Source: Okeania sp. SIO3I5
GTDB lineage: Bacteria; Cyanobacteriota; Cyanobacteriia; Cyanobacteriales; Microcoleaceae
Assembly (NCBI RefSeq): GCF_010672085.1
Contig: NZ_JAAHHT010000003.1
Location: forward strand, 69,664-109,047
Direction: 5' to 3'
Length of the DNA: 39,384 bases
Of the stretch, positions 26,492-36,516 are shown in pieces; position 1 is the stretch's first letter; each line of letters opens with the position of its first letter. The position numbers were made by a program, and so were the translations under genes. A model generated the notes under the pieces. It did no database searches. It was not told where the DNA came from and was given only the letters and a program-made list of their open reading frames with translations.

Positions 26492-26839
26492 ACTTAAAAA
26501 TAACCGCACTTAACAACTCCAAAACTTCTAATTCAAGTTGCTAGAAAATTTTTTGCTACATTAGCTATTTGTGCAGAAAAAGCCAAGAAATAAATTAACG
26601 AAGTGCCGGAGGATAAGTCTAGACAATTAATGTTTTAAATAGAGAAGAATTAATTGAGTCCAAAATACTCCCTGAATACAAATAGCAACAGTCGGTATAA
26701 CTGGGTTTAAAAATTCTCATGCATACCCAATGTGTTTAACTGATGGTGTCTTAACAACCGACTGTGAAGCAACCATAAAGATAGGAAAAATATTCGGCCT
26801 CAAAAGTAGGTGCGATAAAACAGAAACTACTCATTTAAG

Positions 26840-26890
26840 GAGGCCGAATCTCCCGTTATCTTTCAAGCGCAACATCGGGAGGATGTCATT
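26840..26890 (+). mobile_element. Possible IS200/IS605-type right-end remnant
   Basis: CTCCCG (26850-26855) and CGGGAG (26876-26881) form a hairpin within 'gaatctcccg...tttcaagcgc...atcgggaggatgtca', a layout I associate with 3' ends of cyanobacterial IS200/IS605 elements. No tnpA or tnpB frame can be rebuilt in 26500-26840, so if real, only the end survives. A 9-bp inverted pair ACAGTCGGT / ACCGACTGT (near 26690 and 26757) lies just before. Confidence 0.35.
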
Positions 26891-26998
26891 TCAGTTATTA
26901 GTTATCAGTACCTCCAGGTGAAGCATCGGGATTGAAATACTGAATTTGATTTTTTTCATTCTATCCCTTTAAAAGGGGAAGCTTGAGACCTTATTTTT
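26885..26998. repeat. Dispersed repeat, family D, short copy
   Basis: Same blocks as 25822-25972 but with only one or two TTATCAG units: 'gtcatttcag', 'gggattgaaatactgaa', CCCTTTAAAAGGGGAAGC, 'ttgagacctt', T-tract. It ends 29 bases before the 3' end of fcl, so the stem plus T-tract might serve as a terminator, though the orientation relative to fcl is opposite. Confidence 0.6.
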
Positions 26999-27026
26999 CC
27001 TTCAAAATTAAACTTATACCTTTTAC

Positions 27027-27971
27027 TTAATTAGCATTTTGCCGATACCAGTCAATTGTATTCTTCAACCCTTGCTTAAAATCTACCTCAGCAACAAAGC
27101 CAAATTTTTCCTTGGCTTTTTCTGTATCTAAACATCGCCTTGGTTGACCATTAGGTTTATCAGTTTCCCAAACTAATTCTCCCTCAAAATCCATTAATTC
27201 ACAAATTAATTCTGCCAAATCACGAATCTTTACTTCTTGATTAGTTCCTAAATTAATAGGCTCGGATTCATCGTAAAATTGAGTTGCCATGACAATTCCT
27301 CTGGCCGCATCTGTAGAATATAAAAATTCACGACTTGGACTACCGTCACCCCAAACAGGCAATTTTTTATCCCCTCTTACTTGAGCTTCATGTACTTTAT
27401 GAATTAAAGCAGGAATTACATGGGAACTCTTAGGATTGAAATTATCTTCAGGTCCATACAAATTAACAGGTAATAGATAAACCCCATTAAAACCATACTG
27501 TTGACGATAAGCATCCAATTGAACTAAAAGAGCTTTTTTGGCAATACCATAAGGAGCATTAGTTTCTTCTGGGTAACCATTCCAAAGTTCTTCTTCTTTA
27601 AAAGGAACTGGAGTAAATTTAGGATAAGCACATATTGAACCAACACAAACAAATTTTTCTATATTTGCTTTATGGGCACAATCAATTAATTGCGCTCCCA
27701 TCATCAAATTATCGTAAAATAACTCAGCAGGTTTTTCCTTATTTAAACCAATACCCCCCACATAAGCAGCAAGGTGAATTATAATCTCCTGTTCTTGAAC
27801 AGCTTTCTGGCAAGCTTCCAGAGTCCGAAGGTCATAATCACGCGAGCGTAGTACAGTAATCTTATCAGGATTAGCTCCTGCTTTATGAAGTTGAGCTATA
27901 ACTTGGCGTCCCAGAAAACCAGCTCCACCTGTTACTAAAATTCTTTTGTTTTCTAACTCTAATTTACTCAT
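27027..27971 (-). CDS. fcl: GDP-L-fucose synthase
   Basis: Converts GDP-4-keto-6-deoxymannose to GDP-L-fucose with NADPH (epimerase then reductase), in the cytosol. The protein has 314 residues from ATG 27971; GGAGG at 27978-27982 is six bases away, so the TTG just upstream is not the start. Seen: GGAGFLG (15-21) for NADP, HLAAYVGGI, the catalytic SIC (112-114), Y141-x3-K145 (YGIAKK), and SSHVIPALI with the family histidine, plus GDGSPSREFLY. These agree with Ser, Cys, Tyr, Lys and His of the E. coli enzyme. It lies downstream of gmd, which makes its substrate, but about 1.1 kb of non-coding DNA separates them. Confidence 0.93.
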   Translation of the reverse strand: MSKLELENKRILVTGGAGFLGRQVIAQLHKAGANPDKITVLRSRDYDLRTLEACQKAVQEQEIIIHLAAYVGGIGLNKEKPAELFYDNLMMGAQLIDCAHKANIEKFVCVGSICAYPKFTPVPFKEEELWNGYPEETNAPYGIAKKALLVQLDAYRQQYGFNGVYLLPVNLYGPEDNFNPKSSHVIPALIHKVHEAQVRGDKKLPVWGDGSPSREFLYSTDAARGIVMATQFYDESEPINLGTNQEVKIRDLAELICELMDFEGELVWETDKPNGQPRRCLDTEKAKEKFGFVAEVDFKQGLKNTIDWYRQNAN

Positions 27972-28215
27972 CAAAAACCTCCGAGATTAATATTAATCAG
28001 ACTTTAGCTTTAAGGTATTGTGGATTAAAATCAATCCAATAAAAACACGATAATATTGTAGATGTCACAGATAGAAAAATTTCTTATTTCCTATTACTGG
28101 GATTTAATAGCTACTCAAGATTTTTTCCAGTTTTAGGGTGTAGTAGAAATTTTGGCTTTCCTGAGATGATATATGGCGCTACGGATAAGTCAAAAGTAAA
28201 AATTAAAAGCTCAAA

Positions 28216-28349
28216 ACCGAAAAGTAATATCTAAGTAAGATAGTTTTCGGTGTCCAAATCCTTCCCTAGAGGATGCACCCATTCATGTCGTGCAGGGTTT
28301 CATCTGACCGAATCGCGAAAACCCAAACAGGATTTACCAATGTCCGCAC
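28216..28349 (-). other. Foldable GC-rich patch, possible structured RNA or intron remnant
   Basis: In the AT-rich gap between gmd and fcl, nested complementary segments occur: AAATCC 28256-28261 with GGATTT 28330-28335, enclosing TGCAC 28274-28278 with GTGCA 28290-28294, and GGGTTT 28295-28300 with AAACCC 28319-28324. Outside lies ACCGAAAA 28216-28223 with TTTTCGGT 28244-28251. This gives a three-way-junction-like fold plus a flanking stem. Read on the minus strand the patch starts GTGCGG, as do many group II introns, and lies about 245 bases before fcl. No domain V or reverse transcriptase was found. The remaining 1.1 kb (27972-29090) holds no gene; a family C-like half end is near 28173. 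Confidence 0.4.
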
Positions 28350-29090
28350 CCTAAATACCTAGTGGTATAGAAGAAAATTTGAGTTGTCAAATTTCACCAA
28401 TAAATAATTTAGGAGGTATATCCAGCATTTTTACACTCATAATCTCATAGACTTTAACTATTAATTTTTAGTTTAACTCAACCTCTACATCCTGCATTAG
28501 TAAAGAGCTATTTATGATTGCTATAGTACGATCTAAAAACAATCAATTCCTACTAGGACTTTAGCTAAATATCATCTTATACTGATCCCAGCTTTCTACT
28601 TCATAATTATCCTACTGTTAGAAATGTTTTTTCTGTAATTATTCTCTACTTTGACAAATATATTATTTAGATACACCCGATAATTCTCTTTTTAACTTGC
28701 TCATACCAAATTCAAAAAAGATAGTTACAGTAAAATGATTACAAAAAAGTTAGTAAATCTGCTCCCTACGTATAGGGTGAAAATCAAATTATCCCTTGGG
28801 CACAAAAAACAATTTTTTATAGTTATAAAACTGTTTTTAGTCAATCATGGAATAGTTTTACTGTAAGCAAAAATAAATATTATAAATTCTTACCTCCTAA
28901 CTCCTGACTCCTAACTCTAAAGAACAAAGCCACTGTAGCAATATTTTATGAAATTGGTATTAGATACTTTTTCATCATCAAGTTTTTTGAATTTTGATAG
29001 TGCCAAAAGACCACTAAAAGCATTATCACCTCAAAAAAGTCAAGGATGATCTCTTGAGTTAAACCCTCTTAATAACTTAGCCCAAAAATT

Positions 29091-30119
29091 CTAATCAAAA
29101 CCGTTGCCAATAATAGCAGTTTTTTCCAAAGCATTAATATCAGAATCAACCATCAAATGTACCAACTCTGTAAATGTCACTAATGGTTTCCAACCTAACT
29201 TTTCTTGTGCTTTTGTACAATCACCTATTAACAAATCAACCTCCGCAGGACGTAGATAACGGGGGTCAAACTCCACATAATCTTGCCAATTTAGATCTAC
29301 ATAAGTAAATGCTATTTCTAGAAATTCTTTAATAGAATGAGTTTCATTAGTAGCAATTACATAATCATCCGGTTGTTCCTGCTGTAGCATCATCCACATA
29401 GCTCGAACATAATCCTTTGCATATCCCCAATCTCGTTTAGCATCCAAATTACCAAGATAGAGTTTTTTCTGTTTACCCGTTTTTATTCTAGCTACAGCTC
29501 GAGTAATTTTACGAGTTACAAAAGTCTCACCTCGACGGGGACTTTCATGGTTGAATAATATACCATTACAAGCAAAAAGACCGTATGATTCTCGATAATT
29601 TATTGTTTGCCAGTGGGCATAAACTTTAGCACAAGAATAAGGACTACGGGGGTAAAAAGGTGTCGTTTCTTTTTGAGGTACTTCTTGAACTTTACCAAAC
29701 ATTTCCGAAGAACCCGCTTGATAAAAACGAACTTCAATTCCAGTACGTTGTTGATAGTCTCGAATTGCCTCAAGTAAACGTAAAGCACCCATTCCCACTG
29801 CATCTACTGTATATTCTGGAGAATCAAAGCTAACCCTCACATGGGACTGGGCACCTAAGTTGTATATTTCTACTGGTTTAACTTCTTCAAGAATTCGACG
29901 TAGAGTCGTCCCATCAGTTAAATCTCCATAATGGAGAAATAATCTAACATCTGGATTATGAGAATCTTGATATATATGGTCTATCCTATCCGTATTAAAG
30001 CTAGAACTACGTCTGATAATACCATGAACCTCATAGTCTTTCTCAAGTAAAAGTTCACTTAAGTATGAACCATCTTGACCAGTAATACCAGTAATTAGCG
30101 CTCGTTTCCTTTGACTCAT
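29091..30119 (-). CDS. gmd: GDP-mannose 4,6-dehydratase
   Basis: Dehydrates GDP-D-mannose to GDP-4-keto-6-deoxy-D-mannose, the precursor of GDP-L-fucose and GDP-rhamnose. The protein has 342 residues, a normal length. Seen: NADP-binding [19 protein letters not shown] (7-25), [15 protein letters not shown] (36-50), GDLTDG (65-70), [25 protein letters not shown] with the catalytic acid (136-142), Y161-x3-K165 ([10 protein letters not shown]), [16 protein letters not shown], and [16 protein letters not shown]. All key residues are present. The ATG at 30119 has no clear ribosome binding site. It is upstream of fcl on the same strand; the sugar transferase gene is further upstream, with a decayed tnpB in between. 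The set suggests fucosylated exopolysaccharide or sheath. Confidence 0.95.
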   Translation of the reverse strand: MSQRKRALITGITGQDGSYLSELLLEKDYEVHGIIRRSSSFNTDRIDHIYQDSHNPDVRLFLHYGDLTDGTTLRRILEEVKPVEIYNLGAQSHVRVSFDSPEYTVDAVGMGALRLLEAIRDYQQRTGIEVRFYQAGSSEMFGKVQEVPQKETTPFYPRSPYSCAKVYAHWQTINYRESYGLFACNGILFNHESPRRGETFVTRKITRAVARIKTGKQKKLYLGNLDAKRDWGYAKDYVRAMWMMLQQEQPDDYVIATNETHSIKEFLEIAFTYVDLNWQDYVEFDPRYLRPAEVDLLIGDCTKAQEKLGWKPLVTFTELVHLMVDSDINALEKTAIIGNGFD

Positions 30120-30236
30120 TGCAGTTAATATTTACAACATTGACATAGTTACTAAATCTATAGAAAAATATTCCTTGACTTAGTTTTAATTAAGTGTTAC
30201 CTTAACCGGGTGAACTACAACACCACGCCAGTTGCT

Positions 30237-31457
30237 TCAAGTCGGGAAACCCGCCCAACGCACTGGCTCCTCTATCCCATTGCTAAAAGCGTTTGGGACT
30301 ACTTTTCGTAATATATTTAAACTTTCATTGACATCGGCATTGTATTTGACACCATTTGAAGCTTGATAAAGTCCTCTTTTCACTCGTTTACCACGCTTCT
30401 CTGTGTTTGACACTTTTTTTGTAAACTGGTAAGTCGTCCCAGTCTAAAAAACTAGCTTTTGATGTTATATTTCATTTAATTATTACTTTTATTCCTACTA
30501 AGCAAGCCTTTGTATTTTAGTTGTTCAATTAACTTAAAAAAAGGAATTTGAACAAAATTTTGATTATTTTTTTGGCCAAGATTTAGGCCTTGTTTCCTGC
30601 CTTGGATTATTTCCTATTACTAAAACTCCTATCTGATTTTTGATCAGATGATTAATAATATACCTGCTAGTAGACATGTAGATAATCGTCAATCTTAAAA
30701 TTTCTTTTTGTCGATAATCTTTTGATTCGATTACTACTTTTAGTCTTCTTTAATTCTGACTGTAGTTTACCTTTCTTATAATTATAGAATTGATTAATTG
30801 ATTTGACTGGTCTGCCGTTAATAATAAAGGGTTGAAAACCTTTTTTATTTGATGTTACAGTCGCCAAATTATTTACTCCCAAATCTCGATTAAGCTACAT
30901 GATATTTAGACAAATCTAATTTAACTTCAACGGATTCGTAAACCACTTCTATCACATAGTAATTAAGCTTATTGTTTAATTCTCACTTGTTGCTGAGAAT
31001 CGTAATTTATTTTACTATCAAAAAATAGCTCACTTTTTGATAGTAATATCTTCTGATTTTTTATTAATTGAGGTTTACTAATAGCTTGCGCATGTATAGA
31101 CTAAAATATTCCTTCCTTTCTGTTTATGTTTATATTTTGGCAGTTGAGGACGGCTTTTAAACTTACTTGGACATTGATTATAAGCTCTTATAGCTTGAAA
31201 AAAACTTTGCCAATTTTGATGTAAAAGAATCAACACCTGCTGAGAAACTTTCGCCGGTATTGCTTGATAATCTGCTCCCGACTGTAACAAATGCATGAAC
31301 CTTGTTATAGTCTAGATAATTTCCGTTATTAATAAACTCTTGTCTAACTATGTAGTTAGCTATATTGTAAAGATTTTTAGAACGGAAAAGCTAGAGCATC
31401 AAGTGATTTATAATTGGGATGATTTTTTTTAATAATAGTGCGTTCTACTAACTGCAT
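30237..31457 (-). pseudogene. tnpB: Decayed IS200/IS605-family tnpB
   Basis: A broken TnpB (RNA-guided nuclease of IS200/IS605 elements) read leftwards. Pieces in order: MQLVERTIIKKNHPNYK from ATG 31457 behind AGGAGGGATA; LFRSKNLYNIANYIVRQ; GADYQAIPAKVSQQVLILL (31078-31296); DLGVNNLATVTSNKKG with the first RuvC aspartate (near 30885); SNRIKRLSTKRNFKIDDY; IGVLVIGNN; ASFLDWDDLPVY; RGLYQASNGVKYNADVN with the last RuvC aspartate; and a C-terminal end at 30237. At least three frame changes and internal stops separate them, so no active nuclease is expected. No tnpA is adjacent. GC hairpins at 30205-30245 are probably part of the right end. Confidence 0.85.
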
Positions 31458-31704
31458 TATCCCTCCTGTAAACATTTAACGAGCTGTTCTGCAATCCTTT
31501 CTCAGTCTAAGATATTTTTAGTTGTTTTCCTATGTTTTTCTATAAAATTAATAAAACTTTACAATACGACTTTGAAAAAAGAATTGTACAAAAAGGTCCT
31601 AAATAAATGAATTCTCTATTAGACATCTCCAATAATAAAGAATAAAGCATTAGTGATTTTGGCTATGATTTTGCTGAAATGGGGATTGTTTAACTTAGAA
31701 TTTA

Positions 31705-31883
<179 letters not shown>

Positions 31884-32111
31884 TAAAATGCTTTTAAATT
31901 TTACGCTCTTTAGATTTCATAGCTTGATTCACCAACACCAAAAATCAAATCAATTATTGTATTCTTATTCATCAATTATTTCCCCTACTCTCTACTCCCT
32001 TTTTTCTAGTTATAAATTTGGGTTAGAGGTGCATTTTAAAAAATACTACTAACCTCTAACCCCACAATAGCTTCAGCTAATTTGAAATCTCTCAATCCTA
32101 ATTACTAAGGA

Positions 32112-32843
32112 TTAGTAAGCACCATTGTTTTTTGGAAAAATCATAATGCCAATTGTCTTAAACATGATCCATAAATCTATCCAAAAATTTCTGAAATTTA
32201 CATAGTAAAGGTCTATTTGAACCCTCTTAGGATAAGGAATATCATTGCGACCAGAAACTTGCCACAAACCAGTAATTCCCGGTTTAATAGTCAGAATTTT
32301 ATCCATGTGATGACCGTATTTGGGTAGTTCTTCAACCACTAATGGTCTCGGCCCTACTACACTCATATCACCTTTCAAAACATTCCAAAATTGAGGAAAT
32401 TCATCTAAACTTGTCACTCTCAGAAATCTACCAATCCATGTAATTCGGGGGTCATGTTTTAATTTAAAACTATCCTGAAATTCTTGGCGCAGATGAGGAT
32501 ATGTTTCCATTATTTCTCCTAACATTTCATCTGCATTTTTCACCATAGTTCTAAACTTCAAACAACGGAATAGCTTTCGATTTTTACCTACTCTTTCTTG
32601 AACATAAAAAATCGAACCTGGTGAGCTAAGTACAATTAGTAAAGCTATCAACAGGTAAATGGGGGCCAACAATATGAGAACGGATAGGGAAAACAGGATA
32701 TCAAATAATCGTTTATAAAATCCTACTTCTCGGCCCTCTAGAAATCGACTTTTTTGTCGATCTCTGGGGAGGAAAGGCTGAAAAGCTCGTCCTGTAAATC
32801 CTCTAATTACTTTGCCAGAGATGAATTGGCTATCAGCAGTCAT
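32112..32843 (-). CDS. Undecaprenyl-phosphate sugar phosphotransferase
   Basis: Bacterial sugar transferase (WcaJ/PglC-like monotopic phosphoglycosyl transferase), which moves a sugar-1-phosphate from a nucleotide sugar to undecaprenyl phosphate to start a lipid-linked glycan at the inner membrane. The protein has 243 residues, so it is the short form without the multi-helix N-terminal part of WcaJ/WbaP. Seen: KRLFDILFSLSVLILLAPIY re-entrant helix (44-63), SPGSIFYVQERVGKNRKLF, CLKFRTM (94-100), the catalytic Asp-Glu dyad D147-E148 in LDEFPQFWN, GDMSVVGPRP (158-167), and KPGITGLWQVSGRND. The sugar cannot be assigned. Proximity to gmd and fcl suggests one polysaccharide locus. Confidence 0.92.
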   Translation of the reverse strand: MTADSQFISGKVIRGFTGRAFQPFLPRDRQKSRFLEGREVGFYKRLFDILFSLSVLILLAPIYLLIALLIVLSSPGSIFYVQERVGKNRKLFRCLKFRTMVKNADEMLGEIMETYPHLRQEFQDSFKLKHDPRITWIGRFLRVTSLDEFPQFWNVLKGDMSVVGPRPLVVEELPKYGHHMDKILTIKPGITGLWQVSGRNDIPYPKRVQIDLYYVNFRNFWIDLWIMFKTIGIMIFPKNNGAY

Positions 32844-33097
32844 CTTACTCCTTCACTTCACACCACACACAGTCCTGATCATAAAGCTTATAGCGAAATA
32901 GAGGGCAACTTTAGTGGTGAAAAAGATGACTAATTTTGGACAATGACGATTCTTTGGCTCTTAATTGAGTGTTTCTGTGCCTATTTTTAGGGATTTTATA
33001 AAAATCTTTGAATTAAAAAATCAAATATTACTATCACGATAGTCCCATCTATTGCCTATTTTCTGAGTAGTAGACTGTTTCATCTAAAAATTGTGCA

Positions 33098-33281
33098 TAT
33101 AGAACCCCTAAACGTATCTTTTCTTGAAATATAAAGCCTTCAGGAAAGCCGTTTTAAGGAGCCTAACAACTATAAGGGTTCAGGAGACCGAAAAATTATG
33201 CAAAATGACTGCCAGAATCATCAAACCCAGATGGGTATTGGACTTGTAACTTATTAAATAAATACGCTTAGGGGTTCTATA
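33098..33281. repeat. MITE-like element, family E
   Basis: Ends TATAGAACCCCTAAACGTAT (33098) and ATACGCTTAGGGGTTCTATA (ending 33281) are inverted repeats of about 20 bases with one mismatch. The interior of about 145 bases has no reading frame of note. The TA at both tips suggests a TA target. It sits between the sugar transferase promoter and the subtilase 3' end; 32844-33097 holds no gene. Confidence 0.8.
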
Positions 33282-33324
33282 GATGTCGGTTGGGTTTCGG
33301 TCTCTCAACCCAACAACAATCTTT

Positions 33325-33379
33325 CTCCCCTACTCCCCTACTCCCCTACTCCCCTACTTCCCCACTCCCCTACTCCCTA
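33325..33379. repeat. Octamer microsatellite (CTCCCCTA)n
   Basis: About seven 8-bp units, one varied to CTTCCCCA, ending 38 bases past the subtilase stop codon. Unlike the other microsatellites in the window the period is eight, apart from the last seven-base unit. Confidence 0.8.
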
Positions 33380-33416
33380 ATGCACAGTTTTAGCTGTGTC
33401 AGTTTAGTAGTCTAAA

Positions 33417-35093
33417 TTAGACAATTACTGCTGTAGAGTTAGCAGTCTCAATAATTATATTTTCAATGGCCTCAACAGATAAATTAGGATTAGCTTGTTT
33501 AATTAAAGCTACTACACCTGCAACATGGGGTGATGCCATAGAAGTACCAGCAAGGAAATCATATAAATTACCTGTTATTGAAGGAGGTACAGGAGCATAA
33601 ATATCTCCTGCATCTTGACGAAAACCATCTCCCCCCGGGGCAACAACATAATCTAACGGTTGGTTTCCAGCTTCGTTGGAGAAAGAAGAAAATTCTCCAT
33701 TTCGCTCCACTGACCCAACTGCAATTCCCTGTTGAACGGCCAATCTTGCTGGATAATCAGGACTACTTAAACCACCATTACCCCCAGCAGAAACAAATAC
33801 AACACCATTCTCAGCTGCATAACTAATAGCTCCAAGTTCGCCAATAACTACACTTCTGCTACCAGAACTAAGGTTAATTACATCTGCCCCATTATCAACA
33901 GCATAACGAATGGCCTCTATCCCATCCCTAGCCTGACCTACTCCCTCCTCGTCTAATATTCTAATAGGCATAATTTTGGCATTTGGAGCAATTCCGGTTG
34001 TCCCTATTCCATCTCTCTTGGCAGCGATCGTTCCTGAAATATGAGTTCCATGGCCTTCTTCATCCATTGGGTCATTATCATTATCGACAAAATCCCAACC
34101 CTGGACATCATCTACATAGCCATTACCGTCATCGTCAATATTATTGTTGGGAATTTCACGGGTATTAATCCACATTTGGCCTGTTAATTCGGGATGGGTA
34201 TAGTCCACTCCACTATCAATGACGGCTACTACAATACCATCTCCTTGATAGCCCTGATTCCAAACTTCGGGTGCTTTGACTAAATCTAGTCCCCATTGAT
34301 TTCCTCCTACATCTGGAACGTCTGGAAAGGGTCCAGCTCCAATTGCTCTAGCTACTGCTGCCGAGGCATCAACTAAACCATATCCAAAAGTATTATTAAA
34401 GGTTGGTGTTACGGAACTAGCAATTTGTGGAAGTTCATTAGTATTTGTAATAAAGCTATTTTGAAGAAGGGTTGTATCAGATATTCCTCTAACTATTGCT
34501 AATATTGAACCGTTGTTTTGAATTAATGTATCTCCTGTTAGGGTATCTGTATTTAATTGGATGTTACCTGTTAAGTTGTCTGGGATTTGAATTGTGTCTA
34601 AATTAGGATTAAAGTCATCAATAATATCTGCTGTATTTGGGTTATTATTTTGTGAATCTCGCAAAACAAATGTATCATTCCCGGCACCTCCAATTAATGT
34701 ATCTGTTCCTAAGTCGCCAGAAATTAGATCGTTACCATCTCCTCCTAATAAACTATCATTATCTTTCCCTCCAAAAATTGTATCGTTACCTTGATTTCCA
34801 GAAATTATATCGTTACCTAAATCTCCAAAAATTTGATCGTTACCTTGGTTACCTTCAATCAAATCATTATCTCTACCTCCTCGTAAAGTATCAGAACCTC
34901 CTCCACCGAAAATGTTATCATTATCTTGATTTCCATTAATTAATTCGGGGTCTAATGAGCCTATTACTGTATCATTTCCAGCTAAGGCTTTTAGACCTTC
35001 TGGAAATGGAGTTAGTAAGCCTACAGATACGGTAAAGTTATCAGGGATATTATCCAATAAATAGGAGCTATTATCAGGGCTAGGACCAATCAT
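33417..35093 (-). CDS. S8 subtilisin-like protease with N-terminal RTX repeats
   Basis: Protein of 558 residues. Residues 38-142 are nine or so calcium-binding nonapeptides of the GGxGND type (GNQGNDQIFGDLGNDIISG). A linker and a TFGYGLVDASAAVARAIG segment (235-252) lead to the subtilase domain: Asp293 in VIDSGVDYTH, His348 in EEGHGTHISGT, oxyanion Asn439 in SAGGNG, and Ser518 in GTSMASPHVAG. All catalytic residues are present. RTX repeats usually come at the C-terminus, just before a type I secretion signal; here they come first and the protein ends soon after the protease domain. No Sec signal peptide is seen. Probably secreted and calcium-dependent, but the route is unclear. No ribosome binding site stands out before the ATG at 35093. 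Confidence 0.9.
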   Translation of the reverse strand: MIGPSPDNSSYLLDNIPDNFTVSVGLLTPFPEGLKALAGNDTVIGSLDPELINGNQDNDNIFGGGGSDTLRGGRDNDLIEGNQGNDQIFGDLGNDIISGNQGNDTIFGGKDNDSLLGGDGNDLISGDLGTDTLIGGAGNDTFVLRDSQNNNPNTADIIDDFNPNLDTIQIPDNLTGNIQLNTDTLTGDTLIQNNGSILAIVRGISDTTLLQNSFITNTNELPQIASSVTPTFNNTFGYGLVDASAAVARAIGAGPFPDVPDVGGNQWGLDLVKAPEVWNQGYQGDGIVVAVIDSGVDYTHPELTGQMWINTREIPNNNIDDDGNGYVDDVQGWDFVDNDNDPMDEEGHGTHISGTIAAKRDGIGTTGIAPNAKIMPIRILDEEGVGQARDGIEAIRYAVDNGADVINLSSGSRSVVIGELGAISYAAENGVVFVSAGGNGGLSSPDYPARLAVQQGIAVGSVERNGEFSSFSNEAGNQPLDYVVAPGGDGFRQDAGDIYAPVPPSITGNLYDFLAGTSMASPHVAGVVALIKQANPNLSVEAIENIIIETANSTAVIV

Positions 35094-35290
35094 CGTTTTT
35101 TTTATGAACGTTAATTTTAATTATAAACCTGCTATATTTATTTGCGATTAGAGAATAAAAAAATGATCGTTTTTTCCAAAAAATAATGCTACATATTTAA
35201 TATTTATGGCATTGGTTTTGGAATTGTAAGTAGATAATAAAATATTTTAATAAACAGGGGATTATTAAAAATAATAGAGAGACAATAAAT

Positions 35291-36516
35291 CATTTTCAAA
35301 AATTCATCAAATTGATAAAAATTCAGAAAATATTACCAAAAAAGGGGAGGCTTCAGACCTAATTTTTTGGGGAAATTTATCAAGGAGTTTTTATATTAAT
35401 CAGATCAACTATTTTTCTACTCCCTACTCTCTATAAATAATTTTAAAAAAGTCATCAAATTGATAAAAATTCAGAAAATATTACCAAAAAATGGGAGGCT
35501 TTAGACCTGATTTTTGGGGAAATTTATCAAGGAGTTCTTATCTTAAGAATATCAGGTATTTTTCAACTGCCTACTCCCTACTTTTTACTCCCTATAAATA
35601 ATTTTAAAAAAGTCATCAAATTGATAAAAATTCAGAAAATATCACCAAAAAATGGGAGGCTTTAGACCTGATTTTTGGGGAAAACTTATCAAGGAGTTCT
35701 TATATTAATAAGAGCAACTATTTTTCGACTCCCTACTCTCTATAAATCATTTTAAAAAAGTCATCAAATTGATAAAAATTCAGAAAATATCACCAAAAAA
35801 TGGGAGGCTTTAGACCTGATTTTTGGGGAAATTTATCAAGGAGTTCTTATCTTAAGAATATCAGGTATTTTTCAACTGCCTACTCCCTACTTTTTACTCC
35901 CTATAAATAATTTTAAAAAAGTCATCAAATTGATAAAAATTCAGAAAATATTACCAAAAAAGGGGAGGCTTTAGACCTGATTTTTTGGGAAAACTTATCA
36001 AGGAGTTCTTATCTTAATCAGATCAACTATTTTTCTATTCCCTACTCTCTATAAATCATTTTAAATTAAAAAAGTCATCAAATTGATAAAAATTCAGAAA
36101 ATATTACCAAAAAAGGGGAGGCTTTAGACCTGATTTTTGGGGAAATTTATCAAGGAGTTATTGTATTAATAAGATCAACTATTTTTCTATTCCCTACTCC
36201 CTATAAATCATTTTAAAAAAGTCATCAAATTGATAAAAATTCAGAAAATATCACCAAAAAAGGGGAGGCTTTAGACCTGATTTTTGGGAGAAACTTATCA
36301 AGGAGTTTTTATATTAATAAGATCAACTATTTTTCTACTCCCTACTCCCTACTCTTGACTTCCTATAAATAATTTTAAAAAAGTCATCAAATTGATAAAA
36401 ATTCAGAAAATATTACCAAAAAAGGGGAGGCTTTAGACCTGATTTTTGGGGAAATTTATCAAGGAGTTCTTATATTAAGAATATCAACTATTTTTCTATT
36501 CCCTACTCCCTATTTC
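35291..36516. repeat. Tandem array, eight units of 147-162 bp
   Basis: The anchor TCATCAAATTGATAAAAATT starts at 35304, 35452, 35613, 35761, 35922, 36075, 36222 and 36384, giving periods 148, 161, 148, 161, 153, 147 and 162. Short and long units alternate, so the first four units are two copies of a 309-bp pair. Each unit contains 'gggaggctttagacctgattttt' material related to family D and 301-360, then 'tatcaaggagt', then a variable CTCCCTA-type tract that accounts for the length differences. It fills the gap between the protease and dapL; the dapL stop codon lies at its edge. The 200 bases at 35094-35290 hold nothing recognised. Confidence 0.93.

Noticed and set aside
26276-26921. Two plus-strand open frames of 67 and 63 codons
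   Set aside because: One lies in a family A element; the other runs across an IS-end-like hairpin and into a family D repeat.
30667-31296. Two independent small genes
   Set aside because: Both are consecutive parts of one TnpB separated by frameshifts.
33578-34939. Four plus-strand open frames opposite the RTX-subtilase
   Set aside because: They mirror the repetitive RTX and protease codons; the compositions (His/Tyr/Gln-rich) are typical of antisense reading.
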